This document shows, piece after piece, positions 50,623-61,042 of a DNA stretch of 64,000 bases. The notes below the pieces were generated by a model. It had not been told where the DNA came from, did no database searches, and worked only from the letters and a program-made list of their open reading frames with translations. Made by a program: the position numbers and the translations under genes. This DNA is from Bacteroidales bacterium (GTDB lineage: Bacteria; Bacteroidota; Bacteroidia; Bacteroidales; UBA932), in assembly GCA_017625535.1 (NCBI GenBank), contig JAGAKR010000019.1:1-64000 (forward strand). Direction: 5' to 3'. The stretch's first letter is position 1; every line of letters starts with the position of its first letter.

Positions 50623-51552
50623 ATGTGGGTTTTCCTTGCATTTGTTTCTGCCTTCTTTCTGGGATTCTATGATATAGCAAAAAAGAAGTCCCTGAATGGG
50701 AATGCTGTACTTACGGTATTGTTCTTCAATACCATATTCGGGGCTCTCATATTCCTCCCCTTTACAATTGTATCTGCAGTTTCACCTGATACAGTACAGG
50801 GGAGCGTCTTCAATGCCTCATTGAGTGCATCTGAAGGAATTCTCCCGGCAATCTCTCCATTAAAGGCACATCTGCTTGTTGTACTCAAGACCTTCATTGT
50901 ACTCAGTTCCTGGATAATGGGATATTATGCACTCAAGCACCTCCCAATTACCATTGCTGGTCCTGTAAATGCCATAAGGCCGGTGCTTGTACTTATGGGT
51001 GCTGTGCTCCTCTTTGGGGAGAGGCTCAATATGCTCCAATGGTGCGGTGTTGCAGTATCTTTGTTCTCCCTTTTCCTGCTGAGTCTGTCGGGAAGAAAAG
51101 AGGGGATAGACTTCAAGACAAACAAATGGGTTTTCATACTTTTTGGGGCGGTAATTATGGGGGCAGTGAGCGGCCTTTATGACAAATACATTATGAAGAT
51201 GCTCCCTCCCCTTTTTGTGCAGAGCAGGTTCAATCTGTATCAGGTTGTGGTGATGGGTGGCATTCTCCTTTTGATGAACAGACATTCATCTGCAAAATTT
51301 GAGTGGAGATGGTGGATACCGCTAATCTCCATTTTCATCTCCATTGCTGATTTCGCATACTTCTATTCCCTCTCTTATGAAGATGCACTCATTGCTGTTA
51401 TTTCTATGATAAGGAGGGGCAGTGTGATTGTATCATTTGCAGCCGGGGCTCTGCTGTTCAGGGAAAAGAATCTGAAGGCAAAGGCTTTGGACCTTGCCCT
51501 TATTCTGGTTGGATTGGCATTGCTCTGCTGGGGAAGTGTTATAGGGAATTAG
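50623..51552 (+). CDS. EamA/DMT-superfamily transporter
   Basis: 309 aa with about ten hydrophobic helices in two five-helix repeats. The second repeat starts near FILFGAVIMGAVSGLYDKYI, and GPVNAIRPVLVLMGAVLLFGERL is the typical EamA end-of-repeat motif. It probably exports or imports a small metabolite; the substrate is unknown. The loop between repeats carries a GTCGGGAAGA word (51087-51096, LSGRKE). It overlaps the convergent MATE gene by 14 bp at the 3' end. Confidence 0.88.
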   Translation: MWVFLAFVSAFFLGFYDIAKKKSLNGNAVLTVLFFNTIFGALIFLPFTIVSAVSPDTVQGSVFNASLSASEGILPAISPLKAHLLVVLKTFIVLSSWIMGYYALKHLPITIAGPVNAIRPVLVLMGAVLLFGERLNMLQWCGVAVSLFSLFLLSLSGRKEGIDFKTNKWVFILFGAVIMGAVSGLYDKYIMKMLPPLFVQSRFNLYQVVVMGGILLLMNRHSSAKFEWRWWIPLISIFISIADFAYFYSLSYEDALIAVISMIRRGSVIVSFAAGALLFREKNLKAKALDLALILVGLALLCWGSVIGN

Positions 51553-52888
51553 TCTGTTTCCTGAATTTCCTCATATGATATAGCATCATTGAGGCAGAAA
51601 CCACGCAGGAAATGAGGTCTGCAAGTGGCATGCTTGCCCATATGCCGTCAAGTCCAATGAATTTTGGAAGAATCAGCATCAGAGGAAGCAGGAAAATGAG
51701 TTGTCGTGTAAGGGAAAGGAAAATTGCAGTTCCGGCATACCCAATACTCCTGAAGAAATTTGATGTAACCATCTGGAATCCCACTATAGGGTAGAACATA
51801 AATGAAATCCTGAGCCCTTTTACAGCCTCTTCTATAAGTTCCGGATCTGATGTGAACATTCCAACCAACTGGTGCGGAATTATTTCTGCAATGATGAAGC
51901 CTGTTGTAGTAACGGCTATTGCACAGAATGCGGTGTGTTTAACTACATTCTCAAGCCTGCTGTAGAGTTTTGCCCCAAAGTTATAACTTGCTATTGGCTG
52001 CATTCCCTGGTTGAGCCCCATTACCACCATTATGAAGAGGAATGTGAGTTTGTTAACTATTCCATAAGCGGCAATGGCAAGGTCTCCTCCGTATTGTTTG
52101 AGCCCCTGGTTGAATACAATCACTATAAGGCAGGCTGTGGAGTTCATGAAGAAAGGGGACATACCCACTGAAAGGATTCTTTTTACAATTGTTTTCTGCA
52201 GACTGTAGCCACCCTTCTGGAAATGAACAACGTGGTTACGGTTGCACAATACATAAATTACCCACGCAAGTGAAATTCCCTGTGCTATTATGGTTGCAAT
52301 TGCAGCCCCCTTTATACCCCACCAGTAGATGAACATAGGGTCTATTGCAGCATTTATGAGCACTGTGAGTATTGATGCATTCATTGCCTTACGCGGCAAT
52401 CCTGTAGCCCTGAGCACAGCATTGAGGGCAAAATATGTATGTGAAATGATGTTTCCGTAAAGGATTACCTGCATATATTCCCGGGCGTGGGGAAGTGTGT
52501 TCTCACTTGCACCGAAGAAACGTAGTATAGGATCGAGGAATGCAAGAACCCCAACCATATAAAGGATCCCTATAATGAAATTCAGGGTAACCACATTGCC
52601 AAGAACCTTCTGTGCCATAGGGTAATTCTTCTGCCCAAGGTATATCCCTATATTGGCAGATGCACCCACAGCAATAAGGGAACTGAAGGCGGTGCCAAGG
52701 TTCATAAGTGGAAAAGTAAGTGCGAGTCCGGCAAGTGCATAACCTCCCGCAAACTGCCCTATGAATATGCTGTCTACAAGATTATACAACGAGGAGCAGC
52801 TCATTGCAATTATTGAAGGTACAGCATACTGCCTGAGCAGTCTGGAGATCTTCTCTTTTCCAAGTTCCAAAGGTATGCCGGCTTGCAT
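51539..52888 (-). CDS. MATE family efflux transporter (first copy)
   Basis: A 449-aa, 12-helix multidrug/toxin extruder in two homologous halves. Opening GKEKISRLLRQYAVPSIIAM and the NLVDSIFIGQ motif are typical of the DinF-like bacterial MATEs; NQGMQPIASYNFGAK appears in the second half. It is closely similar to the MATE gene at 53528 (same opening, same NQGMQPIAxYNFGA), so the pair is a paralogous duplication with the cytidylate-kinase-like gene in between. The substrate is unknown, and Na+ or H+ coupling cannot be told. Confidence 0.9.
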   Translation of the reverse strand: MQAGIPLELGKEKISRLLRQYAVPSIIAMSCSSLYNLVDSIFIGQFAGGYALAGLALTFPLMNLGTAFSSLIAVGASANIGIYLGQKNYPMAQKVLGNVVTLNFIIGILYMVGVLAFLDPILRFFGASENTLPHAREYMQVILYGNIISHTYFALNAVLRATGLPRKAMNASILTVLINAAIDPMFIYWWGIKGAAIATIIAQGISLAWVIYVLCNRNHVVHFQKGGYSLQKTIVKRILSVGMSPFFMNSTACLIVIVFNQGLKQYGGDLAIAAYGIVNKLTFLFIMVVMGLNQGMQPIASYNFGAKLYSRLENVVKHTAFCAIAVTTTGFIIAEIIPHQLVGMFTSDPELIEEAVKGLRISFMFYPIVGFQMVTSNFFRSIGYAGTAIFLSLTRQLIFLLPLMLILPKFIGLDGIWASMPLADLISCVVSASMMLYHMRKFRKQTNSL

Positions 52889-52890
52889 TG

Positions 52891-53538
52891 CTATTTAATC
52901 CACCCTTTATCCTTAACTATCCCTTTGATTATATTTACACAACCCTCTATGCCCAGAAGTGAAGAATTCAGGCAAAGGTCATAAGATGAAGCAGCCCCCC
53001 ATTTCTTGTAGGTGAAATAGTTGTAGTAACTTGCCCTCCTGTTGTCGCTTTTCTCCAGAAGTTCCAACATTTCTTCTCTGCTGTATTTTTCAGCATCCTT
53101 TATCTTGTTGTGTTCCAGTAGCCTCTCAACCCTGTCTTCCCCAGATGCAGTAATGAATACATTAAGGCAGTTCCCCCTATCACGCAGAATATAGTCTGCA
53201 CAACGTCCCACAAAAATCGCAGGACCATCATTTGCAATCTCCACAATGCAGTTGCTCTGTATCCTGAACAGTTCTTCCCTGTTTATTCCCGACGAAGCAC
53301 CGTATTCACTGTACAGCGAACCCATAATTCCGCTGAAGAAGCCAGATATGAACTTGGACCCCCTCCTTTCATCTATGTTTGCAAAAATCTCCTTGCACAA
53401 ACCGCTCTCTCTTGCAGCAATATCCAACAGCTGCTTGTCATATTGCGGTATCCCCAGTTCTTCAGACAATCTCTTTGCAATCTCAAGGCCACCGGCCCCT
53501 TTCTCGCGTCCTATTGTAATGTAGAATCTAGTTTCCAT
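52891..53538 (-). CDS. Cytidylate-kinase-like family protein
   Basis: 215 aa, a P-loop kinase relative. The N-terminal loop reads GREKGAGGLEIAKRLSEELG instead of the GPSGSGKST loop of Cmk, which is the normal form for this subfamily but lacks the classical Lys-Ser/Thr. VGRCADYILRD and RRASYYNYFTYKKWG are other family blocks. The phosphate acceptor is unknown. It overlaps the downstream end of the second MATE gene by 11 bp and is 2 bp from the first MATE gene, so all three are one operon. Confidence 0.85.
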   Translation of the reverse strand: METRFYITIGREKGAGGLEIAKRLSEELGIPQYDKQLLDIAARESGLCKEIFANIDERRGSKFISGFFSGIMGSLYSEYGASSGINREELFRIQSNCIVEIANDGPAIFVGRCADYILRDRGNCLNVFITASGEDRVERLLEHNKIKDAEKYSREEMLELLEKSDNRRASYYNYFTYKKWGAASSYDLCLNSSLLGIEGCVNIIKGIVKDKGWIK

Positions 53539-54889
53539 ATTGATCAGCAGTTTTGAATTTCATGATTTGTGAATATAACATAAAGAATGATACAATGCTT
53601 GAGAGTGCATCAGCTACGGGCATACTCATCCATATACCGTTGGTCTGGAAGAAATGAGGCAGAATGAGCAGACAAGGGAGGAGGAAGAGCAATTGCCTGG
53701 TAAGTGAGAGGAAAATGGCCTTTCCTGCCATACCAACACTCTGGAAAAAGTTTGATGTAACCATCTGGAACCCTATTATAGGGAACATCATAAAGACAAT
53801 CCTCATTCCCGATATTGAATGCTGTATAAGTTCTTCATCGGTAGTGAAAATCATAACCAGCTGCCTTGGGAAAAGTTCGGCAACCAAAAAGCCCAATGTC
53901 ATTATTACGGTTGCGCAGAAAATTGTAAGTTTCAGCACCCTGTCAACTCTCTGGAACTCTCTTGCTCCAAAGTTGTATCCTGCTATTGGCTGCATTCCCT
54001 GGTTAAGGCCCATCACTATCATTACAAATACAAATGATATCCTGTTCACTATACCATAGGCACCAATTGCAAGGTCTCCTCCGTGCCTCTGGAGTCCCTG
54101 GTTTATGAGTATAACTATAAGGCAGGCGGCAGTATTCATAAAGAACGGTGACATTCCTATGGAAATCACATCCTTCACAATCCTGCTCTTGAGTTTGAAT
54201 ATTCCCCTCTTGAAATGTATCACAAGGTTTTTGTCGGAGAAGATTCTGGTAATCCATATGAGTGCGGAGGTCTGTGCAATGATTGTGGCCCAGGCGGCAC
54301 CTTTTATACCCCAGTCAAACACATAAATGAAGAGAGGGTCAAGCACAGTATTTATTATTACTGTATATATTGTGGCCATCATTGCCTTGCGCGGCAATCC
54401 GGCAGATCTCATTACAGCATTCAGCCCCAGATACATATGGGTTATTATGTTTCCGTACAGAATAACCTTCATATAATCCCTTGCATACCCTATTGTGTTT
54501 TCACTGGCCCCAAAGAAATAAAGGATAGGATCAAGGAATATGAGGAATACAATTGTATAGAGAAGGCCTATAATTAAATTGAGTGTAACCACATTTCCCA
54601 GCACTTTCTGGGCCATTTCATAGTTCTTCTGCCCCAGAAGCATTGAAATTGTTGCAGATGCACCAACGCCCACAAGGGCTCCGAATGCCGCACCAAGATT
54701 CATCATAGGGAATGTGAGGGCCAGGCCGGCAATTGCAAACTTGCCCACTCCGTGCCCTATAAAGATGCTGTCAACCATATTGTACAGCGATGATGCCGTC
54801 ATTGCTATGATTGCCGGAACAGCATATTGTCTCAATAATTTGGAGATTTTTTCGGTCCCCAGTTCTGTAGGTACTCCAGCTACTGCCAT
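53528..54889 (-). CDS. MATE family efflux transporter (second copy)
   Basis: 453 aa, 12 helices, strongly similar to the MATE at 51539 along its length (GTEKISKLLRQYAVPAIIAM, NMVDSIFIGHG, NQGMQPIAGYNFGAR). The ATG at 54889 is preferred over a TTG at 54907, because the -7 box at 54910-54917 would leave no leader for the latter. It is the first gene of the MATE-kinase-MATE operon. Confidence 0.9.
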   Translation of the reverse strand: MAVAGVPTELGTEKISKLLRQYAVPAIIAMTASSLYNMVDSIFIGHGVGKFAIAGLALTFPMMNLGAAFGALVGVGASATISMLLGQKNYEMAQKVLGNVVTLNLIIGLLYTIVFLIFLDPILYFFGASENTIGYARDYMKVILYGNIITHMYLGLNAVMRSAGLPRKAMMATIYTVIINTVLDPLFIYVFDWGIKGAAWATIIAQTSALIWITRIFSDKNLVIHFKRGIFKLKSRIVKDVISIGMSPFFMNTAACLIVILINQGLQRHGGDLAIGAYGIVNRISFVFVMIVMGLNQGMQPIAGYNFGAREFQRVDRVLKLTIFCATVIMTLGFLVAELFPRQLVMIFTTDEELIQHSISGMRIVFMMFPIIGFQMVTSNFFQSVGMAGKAIFLSLTRQLLFLLPCLLILPHFFQTNGIWMSMPVADALSSIVSFFMLYSQIMKFKTADQYGN

Positions 54890-54909
54890 ATCAGTTTTAT
54901 TTTGCAACC

Positions 54910-54917
54910 CAAAGATA
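54910..54917 (-). promoter_or_regulatory. Putative -7 box for the MATE operon
   Basis: caaagata reads TATCTTTG on the minus strand (TAnnTTTG), 21 bp upstream of the ATG at 54889. Confidence 0.55.
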
Positions 54918-54927
54918 CAAAAAAAAG

Positions 54928-54970
54928 GGAAGTCGTGTCACGACTTCCACTGTACCCGAGACACGACTTC
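54928..54970. repeat. Palindrome with a third complementary arm (GAAGTCGTGTC)
   Basis: ggaagtcgtg (54928-54937) and cacgacttcc (54939-54948) form a 10-bp palindrome around one base. A further gacacgacttc (54960-54970) pairs with gaagtcgtgtc (54929-54939). The left arm can therefore pair with either right arm. It lies just after the hsp20 stop (minus strand) and before the MATE promoter, so termination of hsp20 transcription is the simplest role. Confidence 0.65.
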
Positions 54971-54973
54971 ACG

Positions 54974-55399
54974 TCATTTTACCTCAATCTGTTTCTCAAC
55001 CGGTTCAATTTTGTCGGGATTCTTCTTTGGAATACAGATGTCCAGAACACCGTTGCAGACTTTGGCTTCAATTTTATCTTTGTCAACATTCTCCGGAAGG
55101 ATGAGGTTCTGCTGGAATTGTGTATATGAGAACTCTTTCCTCAGGTATCTTCCTTCCTTGTCTTTCTCCTCCTTCTTATTCTCCTGTTTTACATTTACTG
55201 TAAGGAGGTTGTCATTGGTGATTTTAACTGTAAAATCATCTTTTGACAGTCCCGGTGCTGCAATTTCCACTTTGAATTTGTCGTCTGATTCAATGATGTT
55301 GATTGGTGAAGTTGAATGCATCCTCTCCACCCAGTCGCTCCCTATGAAATCGTTGAATATTGAAGGGAACCAGCTCTGATTCTTTTTGGTTGGTAACAT
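54974..55399 (-). CDS. Small heat-shock protein, Hsp20/alpha-crystallin family
   Basis: A 141-aa ATP-independent holdase chaperone. A short N-terminal arm (about 1-35) is followed by the alpha-crystallin domain (DDKFKVEIAAPGLSKDDFTV to the L6/7 loop ENKKEEKDKEGRYLRKEFSY) and the strand GVLDICIPKK. The C-terminal tail PVEKQIEVK carries the weak IxI-type anchor (IEV). Single-gene unit, no clear TAnnTTTG box upstream, so it may use another sigma factor or control. Confidence 0.93.
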   Translation of the reverse strand: MLPTKKNQSWFPSIFNDFIGSDWVERMHSTSPINIIESDDKFKVEIAAPGLSKDDFTVKITNDNLLTVNVKQENKKEEKDKEGRYLRKEFSYTQFQQNLILPENVDKDKIEAKVCNGVLDICIPKKNPDKIEPVEKQIEVK

Positions 55400-55463
55400 A
55401 ATTTTTCATTTAATTTGTGTATTGGAATAACAACCGGGGAGAATATTGGTTTAAATTGCGGAG

Positions 55464-55943
55464 ATGAAAATCAACAAGACAAATGCTGCAAGGATATTGG
55501 ACAGCAAAAAGATAAATTTTGAACTTGTCCCTTATACAGTGGATGAGAGCGATCTTGCCGCAACTCATGTTGCGGCCGAACTGGGTGAGGACATTGCACA
55601 GGTATTCAAGACACTGGTGCTCAGGGGAGACCGTAACGGGCTCCTTGTGTGTGTGATTCCTGGTGACAAGGAGGTGGATCTTAAGAAGGCAGCAAAACTG
55701 TCGGGAAACAAGAAAGTTGAGATGATTGCAATGAAGGAACTCCTCCCTCTTACAGGTTATATAAGGGGAGGATGCTGCCCAATTGGCATGAAAAAGCCTT
55801 TCCCTACCTGGATACATTCCACCTGTATGGATTTCCCTTTTATCTATATAAGTGCCGGAGTAAGGGGACTTCAGTTGAAAATTGCCCCACAGGATCTGTT
55901 GGATGTTACAGGCTCTGTTGTTGCAGACCTTATTGCAGAGTGA
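55464..55943 (+). CDS. ybaK: Cys-tRNA(Pro)/Cys-tRNA(Cys) deacylase YbaK
   Basis: A 159-aa trans-editing enzyme that hydrolyses mischarged Cys-tRNA(Pro). YbaK features: NAARILDSKKINFELVPY opening, the QVFKTLVLRGD block with the catalytic Lys, VCVIPGDKEVDLKKAAKLSG, and GGCCPIGMKKPFPTWI followed by ISAGVRGLQL. Full length. Its stop abuts the convergent GH13 gene (0-bp gap). Confidence 0.94.
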   Translation: MKINKTNAARILDSKKINFELVPYTVDESDLAATHVAAELGEDIAQVFKTLVLRGDRNGLLVCVIPGDKEVDLKKAAKLSGNKKVEMIAMKELLPLTGYIRGGCCPIGMKKPFPTWIHSTCMDFPFIYISAGVRGLQLKIAPQDLLDVTGSVVADLIAE

Positions 55944-57638
55944 TTACAGTTCAAATCTGAGGATTGCAACGCCGTATTTGTTGAACTTCACCTCAAGTTG
56001 TTCATACGGGTTCAATAGGCCGTAAGGTATCTGCCAGTATCTGAAGAACTCTTCTGGGAGGTTCACTTTTGCAGATTCATATCTTTGTGAAAAGTCTGCA
56101 ACCACTATTACAAGTTCCTTCTTATCTACAAAGGAGCCTCCGTTTGCAAGTATGTTGCCTCCCCTGTGGAAAGAATCTGTCCCTCCGTCCCATTTTCTTG
56201 CAAATACAAAGCATTTGTCTGTATCAAACGCCGGGTTGTTGAAGTTTGCGTATTGGAGGTCATACGTGTCGCCTTTTGTTATGGCGCTGCATCCCATTGC
56301 AAATGAAAGCATCTCCCTGTATGTCTCAAGAAGTTCAGCCTCATCCTCATTAAGTTTCCCTTTATGCATCCTTACTATGCTTGGAGCCGAACACCAGTCA
56401 AAAATTGATGTACGTCCGTCCCTGCCGCTGAAACCCTCCTGGAGCATTCCCCTCTCCCCTACTTCCTGGCCGCAATAAATCATAAAAGGGGCCTTGTTGA
56501 GCATAAGTGATACCGCAAGCGATGGAATTGCCCTGAAAGGGTCATAAAGGTTGAAGTCAGATGCAATGCGCTGCTCATCGTGATTTTCAAGGAAATTGAG
56601 CATCCTGTTCTGGAAATCATTTACAGATTGCCAGCAGCCGGTAATTGAAGATGCCGGTGGTGCTCCCCATCCTCCGTTCAAGGCATATGCAGAGTGCCCT
56701 TGGGCAACACTCTTGAGTGTATCATAGAGCCCTACTTTATCGTAAAGGTAATCGAATCCTCCACGGTAAAGATATGAGTTGTATTCAGCCGGATTGTATA
56801 CTTCGGCAATGAACTGCACTTTAGGATATTTCTGTTTTACATCCTTTATGCACCATTCCCAGAACTCTACAGGAACAAGTTCTGCCATATCACAACGGAA
56901 TGCATCAATCCCTTTGGATGCCCAGAAACACAGGATTTCATTCATCATATACCATGTCTTTGGTATAGGGAAGAAATGTTTCGTACGGCCTCCCATATAA
57001 TCCACACCATAATTGAGTTTTACTGTTTCATACCAGTCATTCTGTGTAGGGTGTGCGGTGAAGCAGTCATTGCCTGTTGCCCTTGCCGGACGTTCGTTGT
57101 ATGTTCCCATAGAGAACATTTCGCCTGGCAGATAATAGAAGTTGTTCTGCTGTGAGAATATGTTCGGATTGTCTCCTATACCGAATTCCCTGCCCCAGAA
57201 AGGGATGGAATCTGAATTGTATTCCCTTGCAAGGTGGTTGGGGACAAAATCAAGGACCACTTTAAACCCCGCATTATGTGTGCGTAGTACAAGGTCCTCA
57301 AATTCAGCCATTCTGTCTGGAACAGAATCGGCGAGATATGGATTTACATCATAGTAGTCCTTAATTGCATAAGGTGAACCTGCTGCACCTTTTACAACCG
57401 AAGGGTCCTCCTTCTTTATGCCGTACTCTTCAAAGGACTCTTTTGTGGCGTGTTCAATTACACCTGTATACCAGATATGTGATGCGCCAAGCGAATGGAG
57501 GTGTTCAAACACCTCATCTGTAATGGAGGAGAATTTGCCTGTACCGTTAAATGACAAAGAGCCGTTGGAAACACAATTTTCATTAGTGTTTCCAAAGACT
57601 CTAAGCAACAACTGGTAAATGATGAATTTCTGCTCCAT
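55944..57638 (-). CDS. GH13 alpha-amylase-family enzyme, cytoplasmic
   Basis: 564 aa, no signal peptide, so it probably acts on glycogen or maltodextrin in the cytoplasm. The (beta/alpha)8 barrel has region I DFVPNH, region II GIDAFRCDMAE (Asp nucleophile), region III FIAEVYN (acid/base Glu) and region IV NFLENHDEQR (Asp). A C-terminal beta domain ends in the last about 80 residues. It is 11 bp downstream of the PPi-type phosphofructokinase gene, which ties it to sugar catabolism. Specificity (hydrolase or transferase) cannot be read off. Confidence 0.9.
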   Translation of the reverse strand: MEQKFIIYQLLLRVFGNTNENCVSNGSLSFNGTGKFSSITDEVFEHLHSLGASHIWYTGVIEHATKESFEEYGIKKEDPSVVKGAAGSPYAIKDYYDVNPYLADSVPDRMAEFEDLVLRTHNAGFKVVLDFVPNHLAREYNSDSIPFWGREFGIGDNPNIFSQQNNFYYLPGEMFSMGTYNERPARATGNDCFTAHPTQNDWYETVKLNYGVDYMGGRTKHFFPIPKTWYMMNEILCFWASKGIDAFRCDMAELVPVEFWEWCIKDVKQKYPKVQFIAEVYNPAEYNSYLYRGGFDYLYDKVGLYDTLKSVAQGHSAYALNGGWGAPPASSITGCWQSVNDFQNRMLNFLENHDEQRIASDFNLYDPFRAIPSLAVSLMLNKAPFMIYCGQEVGERGMLQEGFSGRDGRTSIFDWCSAPSIVRMHKGKLNEDEAELLETYREMLSFAMGCSAITKGDTYDLQYANFNNPAFDTDKCFVFARKWDGGTDSFHRGGNILANGGSFVDKKELVIVVADFSQRYESAKVNLPEEFFRYWQIPYGLLNPYEQLEVKFNKYGVAILRFEL

Positions 57639-57649
57639 TATGGAGTTGT

Positions 57650-58882
57650 TTACCAGTTAAGGATCTTCTTGAAGTCGTACTCCTCAGGATTAGGAACATA
57701 TTTCTTGCAAGCCTCATACTCATCAACTGTAATGTAGTTGAGAATATGGTCAAGAATCTGCTGTACTTTATCTGTATGGATATTGACTGCACGTGGCGGA
57801 ATCTTGCCGGTAGCAGGATCCTGCATATCTTTCAGGTAAAGTGATTTGATGTTTCCGTTCAAGTCGAGGTAAACCATACATCCTGTAACACCCTCAGTGA
57901 AGAGTTTGTATACACCCATACCCAACTGTGAGCAGTACATGAGGTCATAACCTACAGGGGTAACGCACCTTACCTCATAACCGATCTCTACCGGACGGGT
58001 CTTAACCTTGATGCCCAATGATTTGAGTTTGTTCTCAACCATATCGTTGAACATCTGTGCCTTTGAAATCTTGCCAAGCTCAGGGTGGCCGTGGTCATCG
58101 TAAGTGAATTTCACTCCGCGCTCCAACAGCTCCTCGTGTGAAAGCTCGTGGAATACACCCTCTGAAATCATGATTGCACCGTGAGGAACACCCATAATCT
58201 TTCTCTTGAGGATAGAAGAGATTGCAAGGTTGATGATCTTGTCTGCAGTGATTGTAGTCTTGTTGAACATCTCTGGGATTACAATCATAGGATAGTGGCA
58301 AGAAGCACCGATACCAAGGGCAAGGTGACCTGCCGAGCGTCCCATTGCAGAAACTACAAACCAGTTTGCGCTGGTTCTTGCATCCTCATATACAGTAGCC
58401 GCAATTTTGGTACCCTCTGCTTTTGCAGTGTGGTAACCGAAGGTTGGGATATTCTGAGGAAGAGGAAGGTCGTTGTCAATTGTTTTAGGAACGTGGATGT
58501 TTGCAATAGGATAGTTCTTTGCCTCAAGGAACTTTGCAATCCTGTTTGCAGTTGAAGCGGTATCGTCACCACCTACTGTAACAAGAAGCTTGATATTGTT
58601 CTGTACAAAGAAATCCAAATTGAAATTCTCCTGGAAATCCTGGTCTGATGGTTTGAAACGGCTCATCACAAGATAAGAACCGCCCCTGTTGAACATCCAG
58701 TCTGCAGTTGTGAAATCAAGTTCTGTAAAGTTAGGATCTGGTGAGAAAAGACCTTTGTAACCGCCATGCAAACCAAGAACCCTGTACTCGTTCTGAAGGA
58801 AAGTCTTTGCAATACTGCCAACTACGGTGTTCATTCCTGGAGCAGGACCACCACCTGTAAGGATAACAATCGATTTTTTCAT
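57650..58882 (-). CDS. Phosphofructokinase of the PPi-dependent type (PFP)
   Basis: 410 aa, catalysing fructose-6-P to fructose-1,6-bisP. The phosphoryl-donor determinants are GGDDT (Asp107, where ATP enzymes have Gly) and PKTIDND (Lys133, where ATP enzymes have Gly). Both are the residues known to favour pyrophosphate and exclude ATP. The TIDND motif carries the catalytic Asp, and MGRSAGHLA is also present. PPi use saves ATP and makes the step reversible, common in anaerobes. Operonic with the GH13 gene. Codon use is biased as in strongly expressed genes. Promoter box at 58930-58937. Confidence 0.92.
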   Translation of the reverse strand: MKKSIVILTGGGPAPGMNTVVGSIAKTFLQNEYRVLGLHGGYKGLFSPDPNFTELDFTTADWMFNRGGSYLVMSRFKPSDQDFQENFNLDFFVQNNIKLLVTVGGDDTASTANRIAKFLEAKNYPIANIHVPKTIDNDLPLPQNIPTFGYHTAKAEGTKIAATVYEDARTSANWFVVSAMGRSAGHLALGIGASCHYPMIVIPEMFNKTTITADKIINLAISSILKRKIMGVPHGAIMISEGVFHELSHEELLERGVKFTYDDHGHPELGKISKAQMFNDMVENKLKSLGIKVKTRPVEIGYEVRCVTPVGYDLMYCSQLGMGVYKLFTEGVTGCMVYLDLNGNIKSLYLKDMQDPATGKIPPRAVNIHTDKVQQILDHILNYITVDEYEACKKYVPNPEEYDFKKILNW

Positions 58883-58929
58883 TTTCTTAATTTTATTTCT
58901 TGTTGTTATTTCTTTCGTTATTCGGGCCG

Positions 58930-58937
58930 CAAATTTA
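58930..58937 (-). promoter_or_regulatory. Putative -7 box for the phosphofructokinase-GH13 operon
   Basis: caaattta reads TAAATTTG on the minus strand (TAnnTTTG), 48 bp before the ATG at 58882. Confidence 0.5.
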
Positions 58938-58958
58938 CATTTTTATTAAAAATATACC

Positions 58959-58966
58959 TATTTTTG
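58959..58966 (+). promoter_or_regulatory. Putative -7 box for ligA
   Basis: TATTTTTG matches TAnnTTTG, 20 bp before the GTG start at 58986, and supports that start. Confidence 0.55.
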
Positions 58967-58970
58967 TTAG

Positions 58971-61028
<2,058 letters not shown>

Positions 61029-61042
61029 TTGACAATATAAAT

